Origin: Penelope pileata
Lineage: Eukaryota > Chordata > Aves > Galliformes > Cracidae
Assembly: GCA_013396635.1 (NCBI GenBank)
Contig: WBMW01003937.1
Span: 24,405-88,404 of the forward strand
Length of the DNA stretch: 64,000 nt
Reading direction: 5' to 3'
The notes below the pieces were generated by a model. That model did not search any database, had not been told where the DNA came from, and saw nothing but the letters and a program-made list of their open reading frames with translations. The stretch's first letter is position 1, and each line of letters opens with the position of its first letter. Positions 27,436-40,028 of the stretch are shown in pieces. The translations under genes and the position numbers were made by a program.

Positions 27436-27976
27436 GCGTCACTTTGAAAGTAATGTCTCGTATTTGTTTCCATGGAAACTACAATAGATACAAAGAGCAC
27501 AATAACACTATTTGATAAAGTAAATTCTCAGCTCCAAAACATGACTTTTCAACCTAGTCACCACCATTAGCTATACATTGTTGACTATGATGAACAAGAG
27601 CTGCATGCCACACTCGTAACAATCTGCACCAGTGGAGGTACCCCACTGTCACCACAGCTGAAACATACCAACACCTCTCACTGTGCTCACAGCCACTGGT
27701 TGGGCTCCATCAGCATTCAGCAGTGCCAATGAATGTCAGTGGGTGCCATCTGTTCTGCATGGGGGAATTCAGTGCCCCCCTTTGCTCCACCCGCACTCCC
27801 ATGTCAGACGCCATGGGGTCAGAGTGCCCCTCTGCTGCCATCTGTCACACGGCCACAGCATGGGACGGGAGATGGGTGGGAAGGTTCAGCCTCTGCTGCC
27901 ATCCCACCAACATTCGCCTCTGGTGTCGTGGGCCAGCAGCATCACACAGGAGGCAGTACTTTTGGAGCAGCCCTCA
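27436..27976 (-). mobile_element. Mariner copy A, internally deleted (Galluhop-like)
   Basis: A 541-bp mariner element on the minus strand. Its ends are the inverted terminal sequences 'ctttgaaagtaatg' (left) and 'cagtacttttggagcagccc' (right). Read on the minus strand it begins with the terminal repeat, then a short remnant of the transposase N-terminal helix-turn-helix region ('EFPHAEQMAPTDIH', about 27742-27768). It then jumps to the transposase C-terminus ('CIANGGD', a stop, then 'VEK', about 27555-27583), and ends with AT-rich 3' sequence and the other terminal repeat. The catalytic centre is missing, so this is a nonautonomous deletion derivative fusing the two ends of the gene. Three overlapping plus-strand open frames (27683-28064) are shadows. 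The TA target duplication is not clean: the left end lies against a (CA)n run. Confidence 0.87.
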
Positions 27977-30900
27977 TTTTTACATATATATATATCGAAG
28001 TCAAGAATCTACTGCTGTTAGAAAACAAAATGATAGTGTTCGCAGCCGAATGATATGCAAATAAATGGCTTATTGCAGAAAATTGAGCACAAATTTTCTA
28101 TCTTACTCTGTACCTGCGAAACCATGGGAGATGGTTCAGTTCTTTGAATTGCAACTTTAATTTCCTCATTTGCTATAATTTGGATTTAAAATATATCGAA
28201 GTAGCAATAATGAAAAAAAATAAAACATTATTTCACAGGTAACTTGGTAGAGCTTTTTTTTAACAGATTTTAAATGGTTTTAGTCCTGATTAGATACTAA
28301 CTTGCTGTTGAATCTCAAAGTGTGGTGAGTATCATACATCATATTGCTGTGCCAAACAGTTACAGCACATTTTACAGTGTAAATCTGTACTAGCATTTTA
28401 ATTCAGCTCAGGAGTGTGTTTTTCAACTAAAATACCAGCCATTCTTGCTGTGCTTTGGCTCACATTGTGGATCAGTCTTGGAAACTTGAGTTTAATTCCT
28501 GTTAGATGAAACTGCATCGTATGTGTGCTGCAGGAATACACGTAATGTGGTAATGCTCTAACGGGCATTCAGTCCTTGGAACCAAAGCATAGTTAGTATG
28601 AAGAAAATCTCCTGAAATATGTGTGATATATACTGTATGTCCTCCTCACCAAACCTTCTGATCAGCAGATCTGTTTCTCTACTGCACTACCTGGACATTG
28701 CTGGAGGCAGCTTGAGTAGCTTTCTCTTTTTGATGTGCCTATCTGTGATCTAAGAATTTCTTTCTTCAATAGGCTTTCTAAGCAGTGAATTACTTGCTTA
28801 ATCAATGTCAATTCTCCCTCTAAAATGTAGTGGGAGCTGGCACTGGGAACCCAGAGCAGCACACAGAATGTTCTGGACTTTGGGCTGCAGCCAACACCTT
28901 GGGAAGGCATTTCTGCCTGTGTAACATTTTTGTTTCTAATTTCAAGTATTTTTGCAGGTTGTAAAATTTCACTCCTAGATGAGAATAGGTGATTCTAATG
29001 GAATCATGTGGCTGTTGTCACTCTGGGGATTATGTAAATGTTGAAATTTAGTTGTTTTTGATTCTGCATTGTGTTTTTGGTGATAAACATCTTGTGAACG
29101 GAGCTGAGATTAAGGATGTCTAGGCTCTCCTTTTAATTATTGTGTGAGCTCGGGAAACATTTCTGCTTTGTGTGTCAGCTAGCAAATGGAGATAGTGATA
29201 ATAATTCACTTCTAAGAGAGTTTTGTGGCCTGCCAATGAAATGCACTGTTGAAGTAAAGAGTGGGTTTTTTTTTGTTTGCTTATTTAGTTTTTTGAACAA
29301 ATTCCTCGTAGAGATTTAGCTAGGAGAACTCTTCATTTGGCTCATTAGATGTACACTGCACATACTTAAGTACTTCATGCACCTGAATGGGCAGTGCTGA
29401 AAGTTTAGTGAATAGTCCTGTGAATTAGGCTTGTGAGCCTTCAAATCAGAGTTCAAGTGTGAATAGATTAGTAAGGTACAAATTATTTTCTATATCCCCT
29501 ACTTTCTTTAAGAGGGCTCACTGCATTTTTAATGTACTCTAATAAGTGTCTTTTTCTGTGCTCTCTGTTCTCCATGATTACTCCATTTTCTTCAGGATAT
29601 TCTGATTTTTCTTCCCTGCTTTGGTCTCCGGTCATATCTTCACATTTTTACAAAACAATGGTCTGTTCAGTGCATCTGCTTGGAGCCATACTGTATCCTT
29701 AGTGCTTCAAGGGAAATCACAATGCGCTCAGGCAATTGTGCAATATATTGTGTAATATTAATTTTCCTTCCCTAATCTAGAGTGATGATCATTCTATTCA
29801 TAGTAGTGCATCATTCACATGTTTATTATTGCCATATGGGCTAGAATAATTGCATAATTTGCTTCAGTGGAAATTCCTCCTGGATATAAAACAGAAATTA
29901 ATCAATTGCCAGAACAACTGAGCATTGAAAAGGATTGTCCAGAGAGGTCATGGAATATTCCCCTCAGGGAGGGAAGTTCCAGCTCTTTCCCAATTTCCAC
30001 TTCAAGGCTTCAGCTAAAAGGGTCTAGGACTTTTCCTGTGGCCCTGCTTTCAACAAAATCATAATTCGTCTGCTTTTTAACATATAACATGACTCTGAGG
30101 GTTTGGGGAAGTTTTTGGTATTATCTGGACCATTTCCCTGCTGTGGGAAGTTCTACACATACTTATATTTTTGCTTAAATAAATGCTTAAGATGGAGACC
30201 AAGATTTTGCATTGGTACGTTTTAGAGCAGAGGATGTTAAAAAGAAGTTACATTATTACTGACTACGTCAGCACTAGACCTCTTGATTTTTGAACTGAAC
30301 TGAATTATCTACCTTGTGTCCGAGAGCCTGGATGACAAAATACTTTTAGCAAACAACTTCTATGTGGATTGCATCATAACAATTATTAATTTTTTATTAA
30401 TAATTAAAAAATTGTTATTTAACAAATGCATCTCAGGTCACAGACTGTCCCTAAAGCTAGTCCACAGGTTGAAGGAAGATGCCAAACCTCTGGAAAAGTG
30501 TTCTCACAAGTTCTTAGCTCTGTACTGCTAAATGAATTTTTCTCTGAATTCTGAGTGCTTATTGATGTGATCATGCAATATAGTCACAGGTTAGATTGTA
30601 GACTGGTGATTTTGTACTGTAAGCAAGAGGAAATCATATTTTTTTATTTGAGAAAGTTTATTTAGGAAGAAATTATGGTAATCTGAATGTAAGTTTTAAG
30701 ATTGTGTCATTTTCTTCTCTTATTTAATGTAGTCTTTATACCCATGTTTTCTGTTCTGAGATTTTCCAAAATACAGTTGTATGTGCTCAATATTTTGAGG
30801 CTACTTACTATGAAGATAAAGGATTACAAAATGGGAATGGAAAATTTGTAGTAGAAATGGTAAGAGGGTCAGTTTTCTTAGTTGTGAGAGTAGGACTTTT

Positions 30901-32961
30901 CCTAAGTGCCTTAGGAAAAATTTCCTTAGCTTATATATAGAATAAAAGGGGCTCAATCTAGTAGCTTTGAACAAATAATATTGCAGAACACTTACATGGA
31001 CTGAAACTGGTGTTCACACATAACATGACAAAAAGTTGTCAAGCAAATACAGAATACAACATTATTGTCATAGTAATATTTGGATTAACTTTTCTACAAT
31101 TTGATCTGACTTCCCAAAGAAAAGCAATAGCGAACTGAAAACTTTCTTACGTTTATTTATTTTATAACCTTGTAGTACGTACTTAACCTAATCTATACTA
31201 GGAAAAAAAAAAAAGAAAATTTTCCCACTATGATTAATTTTGAACTCTGCGGTGAATGACAATGAAGGCAGCTTTAGTTGGGCTGCCATGTGAAATGGCC
31301 CCGTGTATGCAGGGGGAACTGGATCAGCTCGATGACTCAATGAGCAGATAAGCCATTAAAAAGTTGTTAGTCTACAGTGAGACTGCATGAGATAAAACAA
31401 GAAAGTACGCCCACAGATGCTTGTCGTACACTGAGATGTCGTTAAAAACACTTTTCCTTTTTGTCCATCAGCACCATGAGTTTGTTGGTTACATTCTCTA
31501 AATTTCAATCTTCTGTATTTTGTATTATTTTCCCAGCTGATGGCTTTCATAGTTATGTGACAGGATATAGGTAATTCTGTGCTGAAGTGGATTCTTCCTC
31601 AATACAGCCCAACTTTTCTAAACATTTCACTTGTCTTCACTAGGTGTGATTTCAATAACCGTGTTTCTCAAATTAACAGATAAAGAAACTTCTGTAGCTT
31701 CATGTTTTGGTTGCATTGCTTTTCACTAAAAATGAAACATTTTTCTTACCCTCAGTTCCATGATTTTCGTATATATTGCTGCTAGAGTTCTGAGCCTTTT
31801 CAAGTTCCATGCGGTGAAAAGTCATTGCTAAGGAGAGCTGAAGTTAAAAAGGGTCTTTCCTGCTTATTTGAAAAAGTAATTGGCAGAGGAAACGTTTCTC
31901 ATCAAATCAGAAACAGACCTTTGATTGTATTCTACATCTGTGAAGTAGGAAAAAAAGGAAAAGGGAGAATGAGAAGGGAAGATAGTAGCCCTTCCTCTAT
32001 TTTTAAGCCAGATCTTCAAAGAAGGATATAAAATTGCATTTGAAGGTGTTCTTTTTCTTTCATGTGCAGTCTAAGAACTGAGATTTTACAGGCCTACCTG
32101 AAATTTGGTCCACAGAAGTCAGTCATTTGCTTTGTATTTTGGGATCTCCTCAGGCCATTGAAGGTCGATCAAATGCTACATGCTTTATTCTTCCTCTGAA
32201 ACTGTTTGTTGGGGTTTGACTTTCTGTCAAAGAAAAATATTTTTTTCTGTTAGCAGTTTGACAGCTGTAGCATGGAATTCATTTCAGGTTAATGTACTCT
32301 AGAAAGATAGGCTGTAGATTAGCTGCTGTGAAGATGTGTGCTAGCTGCTGTGAAGATGTGTGCTACCTGGCTCTGACGCTTCTGCTTCTTGATATAGCAT
32401 AGTTAAGGCCAGTTTGTGTGGTTTTGGCCATTCTAAGGTCTTTAGTGTTCATGTGCTTTTTCAGCACATTTTTCAACATGTGCTTTTCAATGTTAAATAC
32501 ATGGTGTATGTTTGACCAGTTGTGGAAATGAATAATTTTTGGAGCAACTACTTAATCTGGTCCTGCTCCATGTTATCCTATAATTTGCTACCCTGAAGGT
32601 AAACTAACCACGCTTCTATGGAATCAGTTTCTACATTATTTGATAATAAACAGTAAACCATGCCCTGCAAAATGAATCGTTTGTTTTTATTTCCCCTTAA
32701 TTAAATTAGTAATTATTTATTTTAATTGGCAGTAAATTAATTGCTTCAAGTTGAGTCTATTTCATCTGTGAAGGTAATACATAAGTGACTTCCCTGACTT
32801 TATCCAGAAGCGGTTTTCTTTTTCTTACTTTTCTTGTTTTTTCACCCTGTCCTGCTGAATGAGTAAGCAGCTAGGTGGGAGCATGGCTGCCAGCCAGGGC
32901 CATCCCACCCCAATAACCATGCATCCTCAGCCTTGGAGAACTGAGCAGGATTTTACTGTGC
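27977..32961. other. Long AT-rich stretch without genes
   Basis: About 5 kb with no gene or clear transposable element. The segment 29700-29870 has homeodomain- and octamer-like AT-rich words and is a weak conserved-element candidate. A perfect 22-bp tandem duplication lies at 32321-32364. An imperfect hairpin (arms 'ggtggga' and 'tcccacc') lies at 32874-32908. The last five bases (TGTGC) are the likely left target duplication of the next LTR. Confidence 0.55.
32321..32364 (+). repeat. Perfect 22-bp tandem duplication
   Basis: The unit 'agctgctgtgaagatgtgtg' plus 'ct' occurs twice, back to back, with no mismatch. Perfect identity suggests a recent event, or a polymorphic site. Confidence 0.9.
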
Positions 32962-33533
32962 TGTTGTAGTTTAACCCAGCAGGCAGCTCAGCACCACACA
33001 CCTGCTCGCTCACCCTCCCCAAGTAGAATGGAGGAGGTAATTGGAAAGATAGAAGTCTGAGAACTTGTAGGTAGAGATAAAGCCAATTTACTGAATAAAG
33101 CAAAAGCTTCATGTGCAAGCAAAGCAAAGCAAGGAATGTATTCATTACTTCCCACCAGCAGGCAGATGCTTAGCAATTTCCAAAAAAGTAGGGCTTGTCA
33201 TGGTAACAGGAACACAAACATCATCATGCCAAATGTCCTCTCTTCTTTCCTCCAGCTTTTATTGCAGTGTGGCACCATATCATATGGGATATCCCTTTGG
33301 TCAGTCTAGCTCAGCAACCTTGGCTGTGTTCTCTCCCAGCTTCTTGTGCACTCCTAGCTCCTCACATGCAGGGCAGCAGGAGAAGTAGAAGTCCTCAGCT
33401 CTGTGCAAGCACTGATCTACAACAGCTGAAACATGGATGTATTAGCAACAATATTTTCATTCTAAATCCTAAATGCAGCAACATACCAGCTACAGTGAAG
33501 AAAGTTAACTATATACCAATCACAACTAGGACA
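32962..33533 (+). repeat. Solo LTR, ERVL-type, imperfect 5-bp TSD
   Basis: A 572-bp LTR starting TGTTGTAGTTTAACCCAGC and ending CTAGGACA. It shares the family landmarks of the copies at 11396-11917 and 2040-2463: 'gctcgctcaccctcccc' near 33003, 'gtagagataaagcc' near 33071, 'gggatatccctttgg' near 33286 and 'gctctgtgcaagcactg' near 33399. Flanks are TGTGC at 32957-32961 and TATGC at 33534-33538, consistent with a 5-bp duplication carrying one substitution. It is more diverged from the 11396 copy than the 58872 copy is, so it probably belongs to a related but different subfamily. Open frames across it are chance frames. Confidence 0.88.
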
Positions 33534-34360
33534 TATGCCATGATAAGTGGTAGATGATAAATCCATTTTTAACTGCAGCTTGTACTTTTTTTTAGTTCAT
33601 CTGTTTTCACAGTACTATGTGGCCTAAGGACTTGTCTCACACCATACTGATGAGATGAGCAATCACCACCAGAGGAACCATTTCTTCATTGCCAGTCCTC
33701 GCTCTTCATTGTGCTTTCCTCTGCCAGAGCCCTGCCAGGTGGATTGCAGACCATTTGAATAGTACCTCAGTTACTCTTTCCAGGCAAGAGTAATGTAGAA
33801 AGCCAGATTGTAGCTCTAGCCTTGCAGTGACAGTACGAATATTTGCTCTGCATCTTAACAGGTGCCTTGAAAACACTGAAACTATGAAGAATGCAAATTT
33901 AGAGAGGAACCTGGGACTGATGAAATGCTCTTTTGGAAGATGCTATGGATTAAAGGTCTCTGGGCACTTCAGCTACTGATTTACTGTACTTGTGGGGAAA
34001 CCTGTCATCATCACCTACTCATCCCAATCATACAGGTGTAAAATTAAATCACACCATCCGTTCCACATTTAAATGAAAGCATGTACGCACCATCTTGGAG
34101 AAGGTTTGCCTGGATTTGGCTTGCTGCAGTTGGTTGAGAGGATTAGGATTCAAAGCACATATTAGTCAGCCTGCAAAGCAAAGATGGATTTGGCTGAAAA
34201 CTAGGATTACTGATGTTTCCCTTTCCACTCACCCTCATTTCAGCTGTTTAGTAAATAGGAAAAATTGTCATTAATTTCTAAAACTATCTTAGAGATGATC
34301 ATGAGCTTCAGAATCATTGGAGAGTAGTTCTTGAAACTGATTCATTGCAAAGATTCTAGA
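33534..34360. other. Unique DNA, no gene seen
   Basis: Nothing recognisable on either strand beyond the right-hand target duplication of the LTR at 33534-33538. Confidence 0.55.
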
Positions 34361-34580
34361 TATAAGGAGGAAATTCTTCCCTGTGAGGGTGGTGAGACAC
34401 TGGAACAGGTTGCCCAGAGAAGCTGTGGCTGCCCCCTCCCTGGCAGTGTTCAAGGCCAGGCTGGATGGGGCTTTGGGCAACCTGGTCTGGTGGGAGGTGT
34501 CCTTGCCCATGGTAGGGGGGTTGGAACAAGATGATCTCTGAGGTCCCTTCCAACCTGAACCATTCTATGATTCTATGATT
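34361..34580 (+). mobile_element. CR1 LINE 3' end, young copy
   Basis: About 220 bp of CR1 3' end in plus orientation, from 'tataaggaggaaattcttcc' to the tail 'attctatgattctatgatt'. It covers the last codons of ORF2 (encoding 'VVRHWNRLPREA'-type sequence) and the short 3' UTR. By eye it differs at only about 8 of 221 positions from the copy at 41091-41311, so both are young by the standards of this window. It starts at the same CR1 position as that copy. The ORF tail is only a fragment. Confidence 0.95.
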
Positions 34581-36879
34581 CATTTGTGTGATCAAATCCA
34601 AGAACATACTCAATTTTAAACAGAGATTCTTCCTGAATGAGACAATGAAGAATATAATATTTATGCTCACTACATACTGGCAAAAGAGTAGAACAATTTA
34701 TAAGCAGTTTGGCAAGAAAGACATTTTATCTTTACTAAAATTCTACTAGCAAAATTCATAAACTATCTCTACAGTGGAAAATATTTTTTTACTTTATTGA
34801 CACTTTGTCAAGTTTCAGCTGTTAGTTATTATTGATCTTGAGACATGTAGGATTACTGTGTTTCCTAAGTGGAGGAATGGCAAACACTTACATTTGGGTT
34901 TGGGGAAGATTGGTGTATATGAATTCATAATGTGTTTCTGGAAAACTTCAAAATGATGAGTATTTAACGTCGAAAATTATAATATCTAACATCAAAATAT
35001 ATGAAAATCATTATGTGAATTTATTTTTAAATAAATAAAGGAGAAATGAAATAACACTTTTGGGGGGAAAGCATGAGGTGAGCTGGTTTAACATTGAGCT
35101 TTGTAAGTTCAAATTCTTTCTTTTCTCTTTCTGCTAGACTTGTTTTGAGCTTGTTCTGAACTTATATCCAAGTATAATATATAATGATTTTCTTTCACAT
35201 GAAAATATTCTTGCTTCATGTGGATGTATTTCCCCCTGGGGGGAAAGGAAAAGTAAAAACAACATTGATTTAATTATAATACAAATTTTGTCTTTCTGAA
35301 ATGACCCTTTCTGAGATTTCACTAAGCATTGAATCAGCTTGAAAGTGAGTGGATAACTCATATTACTCAGAAGTTAAAAACACATTTTTTTCCCTGTTAT
35401 GAGTAGTCAGTGGCCCACCAGAAGAAAGTAAAACAACCAAGTTTCACTGAAAGTCCAGAAAAATGGATGTGCAATTTCCTGTGCTATTTTGAATGTACTT
35501 GTCTTTCTGCAGATGTCTTAACAGCTGTAAACATCTGAAAAAAACTCCCAGTAGATCTTCATTCTATGTGCTATATTAAATAATGTCTGCCATTGCTATC
35601 GCTATTTTTATTTATTTATTTGTTAGTACACTGAGTATATCTGAAGAATTCTAGTATCAGCAGTGATGATGGTAACATAGTGGTGAGAGATGAGTGAAAC
35701 AAAAGTGGTTATTTGCAAAAATTAAACAAATATATGCCTTGTTTCTCTGTATACTTATATATGTTCCCAATTAGTAATACATTTTCTATGAAACAAAATT
35801 AGATTTTTCCCCTGGTGTTTAATTATCTAATGTGTATATAACTACCTTGAATGAAGCAAATACCAAGCAAATTTAAAGAAAAACACTGATGGCTTATGCT
35901 TTTTGATTGTAGAATATTTACAAGCAAGTATACATTTATTTTAAAATTTCAGCTACCTTTAACCTCATATCTTATGAATATTGAAATTCAGACTGATGAA
36001 TATTTAATTTAAAGCAGACATAAAATAGTTCTCCTAATTCAGAGGCAAGCTATTTTTATAGCTGTTTATTTTTCCTATTGAAGAAATGACAAATATTTTT
36101 CCAGCTACCTCAACATTTTCCACCACCATTATTTGCAACGATCCCTGCAGTGATAAGTGGTCAGTGACCCTAGTGCACGGTCAATCACAGCAATCTCTTA
36201 GAGTTGCCCATTATTCATCACCGCGATAGAACAACTGCAACAGCACAGTGACATTTGGCTAAAAGCTCACATTTTTCCCAGTAGGTTATTATAAAAGTAG
36301 AATAAAATCTTTTCTTAAAGACCAACCACATCTTTCCCCCCTCTGAAAGGTCACTGTTGTTTGTTCTTTCTTATTTTGCTGAAAAATAAAGTTAAAAAAC
36401 GAAGAGAAAAATCCAAAACTACCAAATGCTAGTATTTCTGTGTAAATGTCTCCATTTACACACTCTAACTTGCTCTTGAAGAACTAGTTTTATTTTATTT
36501 ATTTTTCTTCTTTGCTAGCTGCTGAGTGTCTGAGTAAAACATTGCTTCTTGTTGTTTTCTGTGCTGTTTTGGTATTACTTCTGAATGTTGCCAGTACAGA
36601 AATTATAGTTTAACAATAGTTAATTTGTAGCTTATACCTTTGAAATTGTTAAGTTGATTTGTGATCTTTTCTCCATTTGGATTTGTATAAGTAACCAATT
36701 TTTTGGGCAGAGCACTGAAGAACTTATTTTGAAGTCTCTCTAGTGGAACTCCCTTTGTGAAGCTGAGGTTAAGAATACGTTGTAATAAGATGCAGTCTGT
36801 GCTGCAGTTCAGGTTCATTTGGTCTCCTACTGCTGCTGTGCATATCCTAGAAGAGACTAGTTCTGCTTTCTGTTTCCTT
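34581..36879. other. AT-rich unique DNA, no gene seen
   Basis: No gene or transposable element recognised. The segment 36110-36270 is less AT-rich with several CpGs ('ttcatcaccgcgatag') and is a weak conserved-element candidate. Simple TTTA-type sequence lies at 35604-35622. Confidence 0.55.
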
Positions 36880-37440
36880 CAGTGCCGAACAGAGGGAGAA
36901 TGATGATTACTCAACCTGGTGGCTACACTTACACTATAACAGCCCAGGCTACAGTTGGCTTTTCTTGCCAACAGGGTACACTGCTGATTCACCACATTCA
37001 ATTCTTTGTTGACCAGCACTCCTAAACAATTTTCTGTAAAGCTGCTTCTAGCCAGTTGGCCATGTAGGCATGGGGTTATTTTGTCCCAGACACAGCACTA
37101 TGCATATGCTTTTGTTGAACTTCAGGAGATATTTGTAAGTTCATTTCTCCAGCCTGTTAGGATCATTCGAAATAGTTTTATCCTCTGGAATTTTGATGAC
37201 TGCCCCTTACCACCCATCACGCCACTTTGGTATCATCTGCCTGCTCGCTGAGATTGCACTCTGACTCATTGTGCAGGTCATTAAAGGACATGTTAATGGA
37301 TATTGGTGCCGGTATTGATCCCTGAGGGATGCTGTTACTAACTCACTGCCAGCTGGACTTCATCTAGCTGGTCACAACCCTTTGAGCCCAGCTGCCCAGG
37401 CAATTTTCCACCCAACTTATTGCCTGCTGAGTTGATATCT
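36880..37440 (-). mobile_element. CR1 LINE fragment, old subfamily
   Basis: About 560 bp on the minus strand, in the order expected for CR1 ORF2 reverse complement: 'cagggtacactgctgattca', 'ttgttgaacttcagga', 'tttggtatcatctgcctgct', 'gcaggtcattaaagga', 'ggtattgatccctgaggga' and 'gcccaggcaattttccaccc'. It is strongly diverged with small indels and clearly older than the copies at 16179, 34361 and 41088. The GC-rich LTR begins about 55 bp past its right end. Confidence 0.85.
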
Positions 37441-37495
37441 CACTGACTTTGTTAAAGGACATTTTGGAAGATCTGATATTGTGTTTTTGCCCTGA

Positions 37496-38250
37496 TGGCC
37501 AGCTAAACTCCACTACACTGCTCTCACATTCCACCTCCATAAAGGTAGAGAAAATAAAATGAAAGAGGGCTCAAGGGTTGAGATGAGGACAGGGAGATCC
37601 CTCACCAGTTACAATCATAGGCAAAATGGTCTCAGTGCAGGGACATTATTTATTGTGTATTACTAACAGACTAGAGCAGTGAGAAGTAAAAACAAACTAA
37701 AAACACCTTCCCCTTAGTTCACCGTCGTCTACCTCCTTCCTCAGGGAGTTCAGGGGAATGAGGAAAGGAGGCTGAGGTCAGTCCATAGTGCTTTGTCTCT
37801 GCTACTCCTTCATGGTCACTCTTCCACAGGATGCCGTCCTTTAAGAACTGATCTTGCATGGGCTTCCCACAGCCTTCCTCATCAGTACTACAGGGCCCAT
37901 CCTTCAGGCACTGCTCCAGCACGAGGCCCCGTGGGCAGCAGCTCCCCCAGGCCTCCTGCCTACTCCTGTGGGAGCTCTGCATGGGCTGCAGCCTCCTCCA
38001 AGCCTCATTCACTGCTGCACCGTGGGCTCCTCCATGGCTGCACGTGGAGAGTCCTGGTGTTTGCAGGGCTGTTTCTCCCACATTTCTCACTCATCTCTCC
38101 CAGCTGCTCATGACTCAGCTCTGGCCAGCAGCAGGGCCCTGTTGGAGCAGCTGGCTTGGATCTGACGTGGGACAGTGCTGGGCTCTGTTCACAAAGGCCA
38201 CCCCTGCAGCACTCCGCTACCAAAACCTAGCCATGTATGCCCAGTGTAAC
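37496..38250 (+). repeat. GC-rich avian LTR (endogenous retrovirus, solo)
   Basis: About 750 bp resembling a common bird LTR family. It has 'gttgagatgaggacagggag' followed by 'ccctcaccagtta' near 37577-37612, 'aacaccttcccc' near 37702, a long C-rich middle with repeated 'ctgctccagc'/'gggctgcag' words (37900-38045), 'tttgcagggctgtttctccc' near 38060, and 'gctaccaaaacctagcca' near 38217. Boundaries are approximate because no clear target duplication was found. Several overlapping open frames on both strands (37719-38268) are by-products of the GC-rich composition. The coding interior of the provirus is absent. Confidence 0.72.
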
Positions 38251-38331
38251 TGGTGCTCTCGGTGTTAACTTTGCAGTATGTCATTGAGAAACAAGTGATC
38301 AGAGTTCAAAATTTTTTCTTTAACTAGAAAG

Positions 38332-38396
38332 ATTCTGGGGGATAGGACTTCATGATCTCCAGAGGTTCCTTCCAACCCCTGTGATTCTGTGATTCT
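38332..38396 (+). mobile_element. CR1 LINE 3' tail fragment
   Basis: A short plus-strand CR1 3' end: 'ggacttcatgatctccagag', 'gttccttccaacccctg' and the tail 'tgattctgtgattct'. Only the last ~65 bp are present. Confidence 0.85.
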
Positions 38397-39469
38397 CTTG
38401 TTGGCAATGCAGGATCTGTGTTTTAGCAGAGATGATTAACTGGTGGTGGTGTAAATGGACCAATACGTAGAATGTTATTTAAGCAGGGAAGACACATAGT
38501 TAACTCTTAAAAATAAAATCAGTTGGTGTTTGTTTTGAAGGAAAAAAACTCCTAATGCCATGTTGAGTGTTGTGACAGATTAAAAGATACTAGTTTATTT
38601 CTCATGACCATTATGAAAAGGGAACATTTGTGCATGCTGTCATTTATTGTACATTCACCTCGACTTCCATTAGCTTGGCAGCTGTCCTAGTGAAAGCAAG
38701 TCTGTTTTAGTAGGTGTTTGAAAGGCAATCAGGCACAGAACCATTTCAGTAAAACTCTGTTGTTCTAGTATTATTGAGGTTTGGAGATGACGTGCAAAAC
38801 CTGGAAATTGTCTCCTTAGGGAAGTAGTAATTTGACAATTTAGATTCTATGGAAATTCAGCACTCAGTATGAAGGATGTAATGCAGCTTTCAGGACCAGA
38901 AATTCTGAACATAGAATTCATTATCCTCGAAACAAAAACATTTTAAATCTCTTTCTGTGGAGAAGAGTTGCTTCTGTTATTTCACATAACCCATTAAAAA
39001 TTTCATGCCTGGGGAAAACACATAGCATTATGTTATTTCCTTGATATAGTTCTTCGGAATAGGTTTTTCACCGTTTTATGAAACTGCCTACAGAAAAGTA
39101 ATAGAGGGTATGACAATTATCAAAGGCAAATCAGTGTGTTAACCTTCCTGTGTAGGGGTCTGTCGTCAATCATAGTCAAATAGTTGATCATACCTGATGT
39201 TGAAAACAGAAAATTAACTGTTTTGCAGCTGAATGTACGGATAGAAACAAAATATAGCATGACAGAAAAACCAAAACTAATACACCAGTACGTGACACGT
39301 TCCTTTCCTCAGGTATGGCATGAGATAATAAGACTATAAAATGCTTATGTATAACCAACTTATACAAAGAAATCTGTTATTTATCCCCATTTGGCGATCC
39401 TTAAAGATATCGATGGATTATTCACAGATGATACACAGCTGTGCTGAGCTGCTCCTGAATGATCTAAGC
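38397..39469. other. Unique AT-rich DNA, no gene seen
   Basis: No gene or repeat recognised. The last eight bases (39462-39469, ATCTAAGC) would be the left 8-bp target duplication if the hAT terminus starts at 39470; no matching copy was found downstream. Confidence 0.5.
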
Positions 39470-39560
39470 CAGGCACGTCCATCCCAGGGGCCGCATGCAG
39501 CCAGAGACAGCTAGTAATATGGACCCACGAGCTCATAAACTTTTAACATTATTATGTGAC
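39470..39560 (+). repeat. Probable left terminus of the hAT element
   Basis: The sequence 'caggcacgtccatccc' followed by 'ggggccgcatgcagcc' resembles the termini of Charlie-type hAT elements (CAGG start, GGCCGC...GCGGCC core). It lies about 320 bp upstream of the first recognisable transposase codons. The expected partner terminus downstream of 42110 was not found, so this identification rests on one end. Confidence 0.6.
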
Positions 39561-40028
39561 TTTTAGCAATATTTTTCATGAGTCAGTTGTGCATAGCTTG
39601 AGCACAAACTGCATAGGTGACAACAGAATGCTATGGAGGGGAGGGCTAGCTCCACCTCTTACATCCACAACACACACTCAGTTGAATCAAAACCTATGTG
39701 TTACACATTACATGTGCTTGTGTCGCTTGATGACTAAAACACGATTATCAGCTGTAATACTTCAACTCACCTAGTGTCATCTCAGAATAAAACAGAACCC
39801 AAAATAAGAAAAATTGTGGATGAAGGAAGAGCGTTCAACAAAAAATGGATGTAAGCACATTTTTGTCTAGACAAATAATGTAGCACTGTGCTTAATTAGT
39901 AAGGAAATTGTGTGAGTTTTCAGAGATTATAATTTGAAAACACTTTATATGCAAAAAATTACTGCCAAATTTGATGCGTACCAAAGAATGTTTTGTAAAA
40001 ACAAAATTACAGAACTGAAAAGAAGTCT

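Noticed and set aside
27421..27436. (CA)n run as an independent microsatellite of interest
   Set aside because: Only about seven units; its only notable aspect is that it abuts the mariner end, already recorded.
27683..28064. Three overlapping plus-strand open frames of 106-113 codons
   Set aside because: They lie over the GC-rich part of a mariner element whose real reading is on the other strand. Nearly the same frames recur at 40208-40541 in the second copy. They are composition artefacts.
29867..30064. Possible old CR1 end ('cagagaggtcatggaatatt')
   Set aside because: A single short CR1-like phrase without neighbouring landmarks or a tail; not enough to call.
37719..38268. Several open frames of 72-136 codons on both strands
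   Set aside because: All fall in a GC-rich LTR where stop codons are rare in every frame. None shows a protein family motif.
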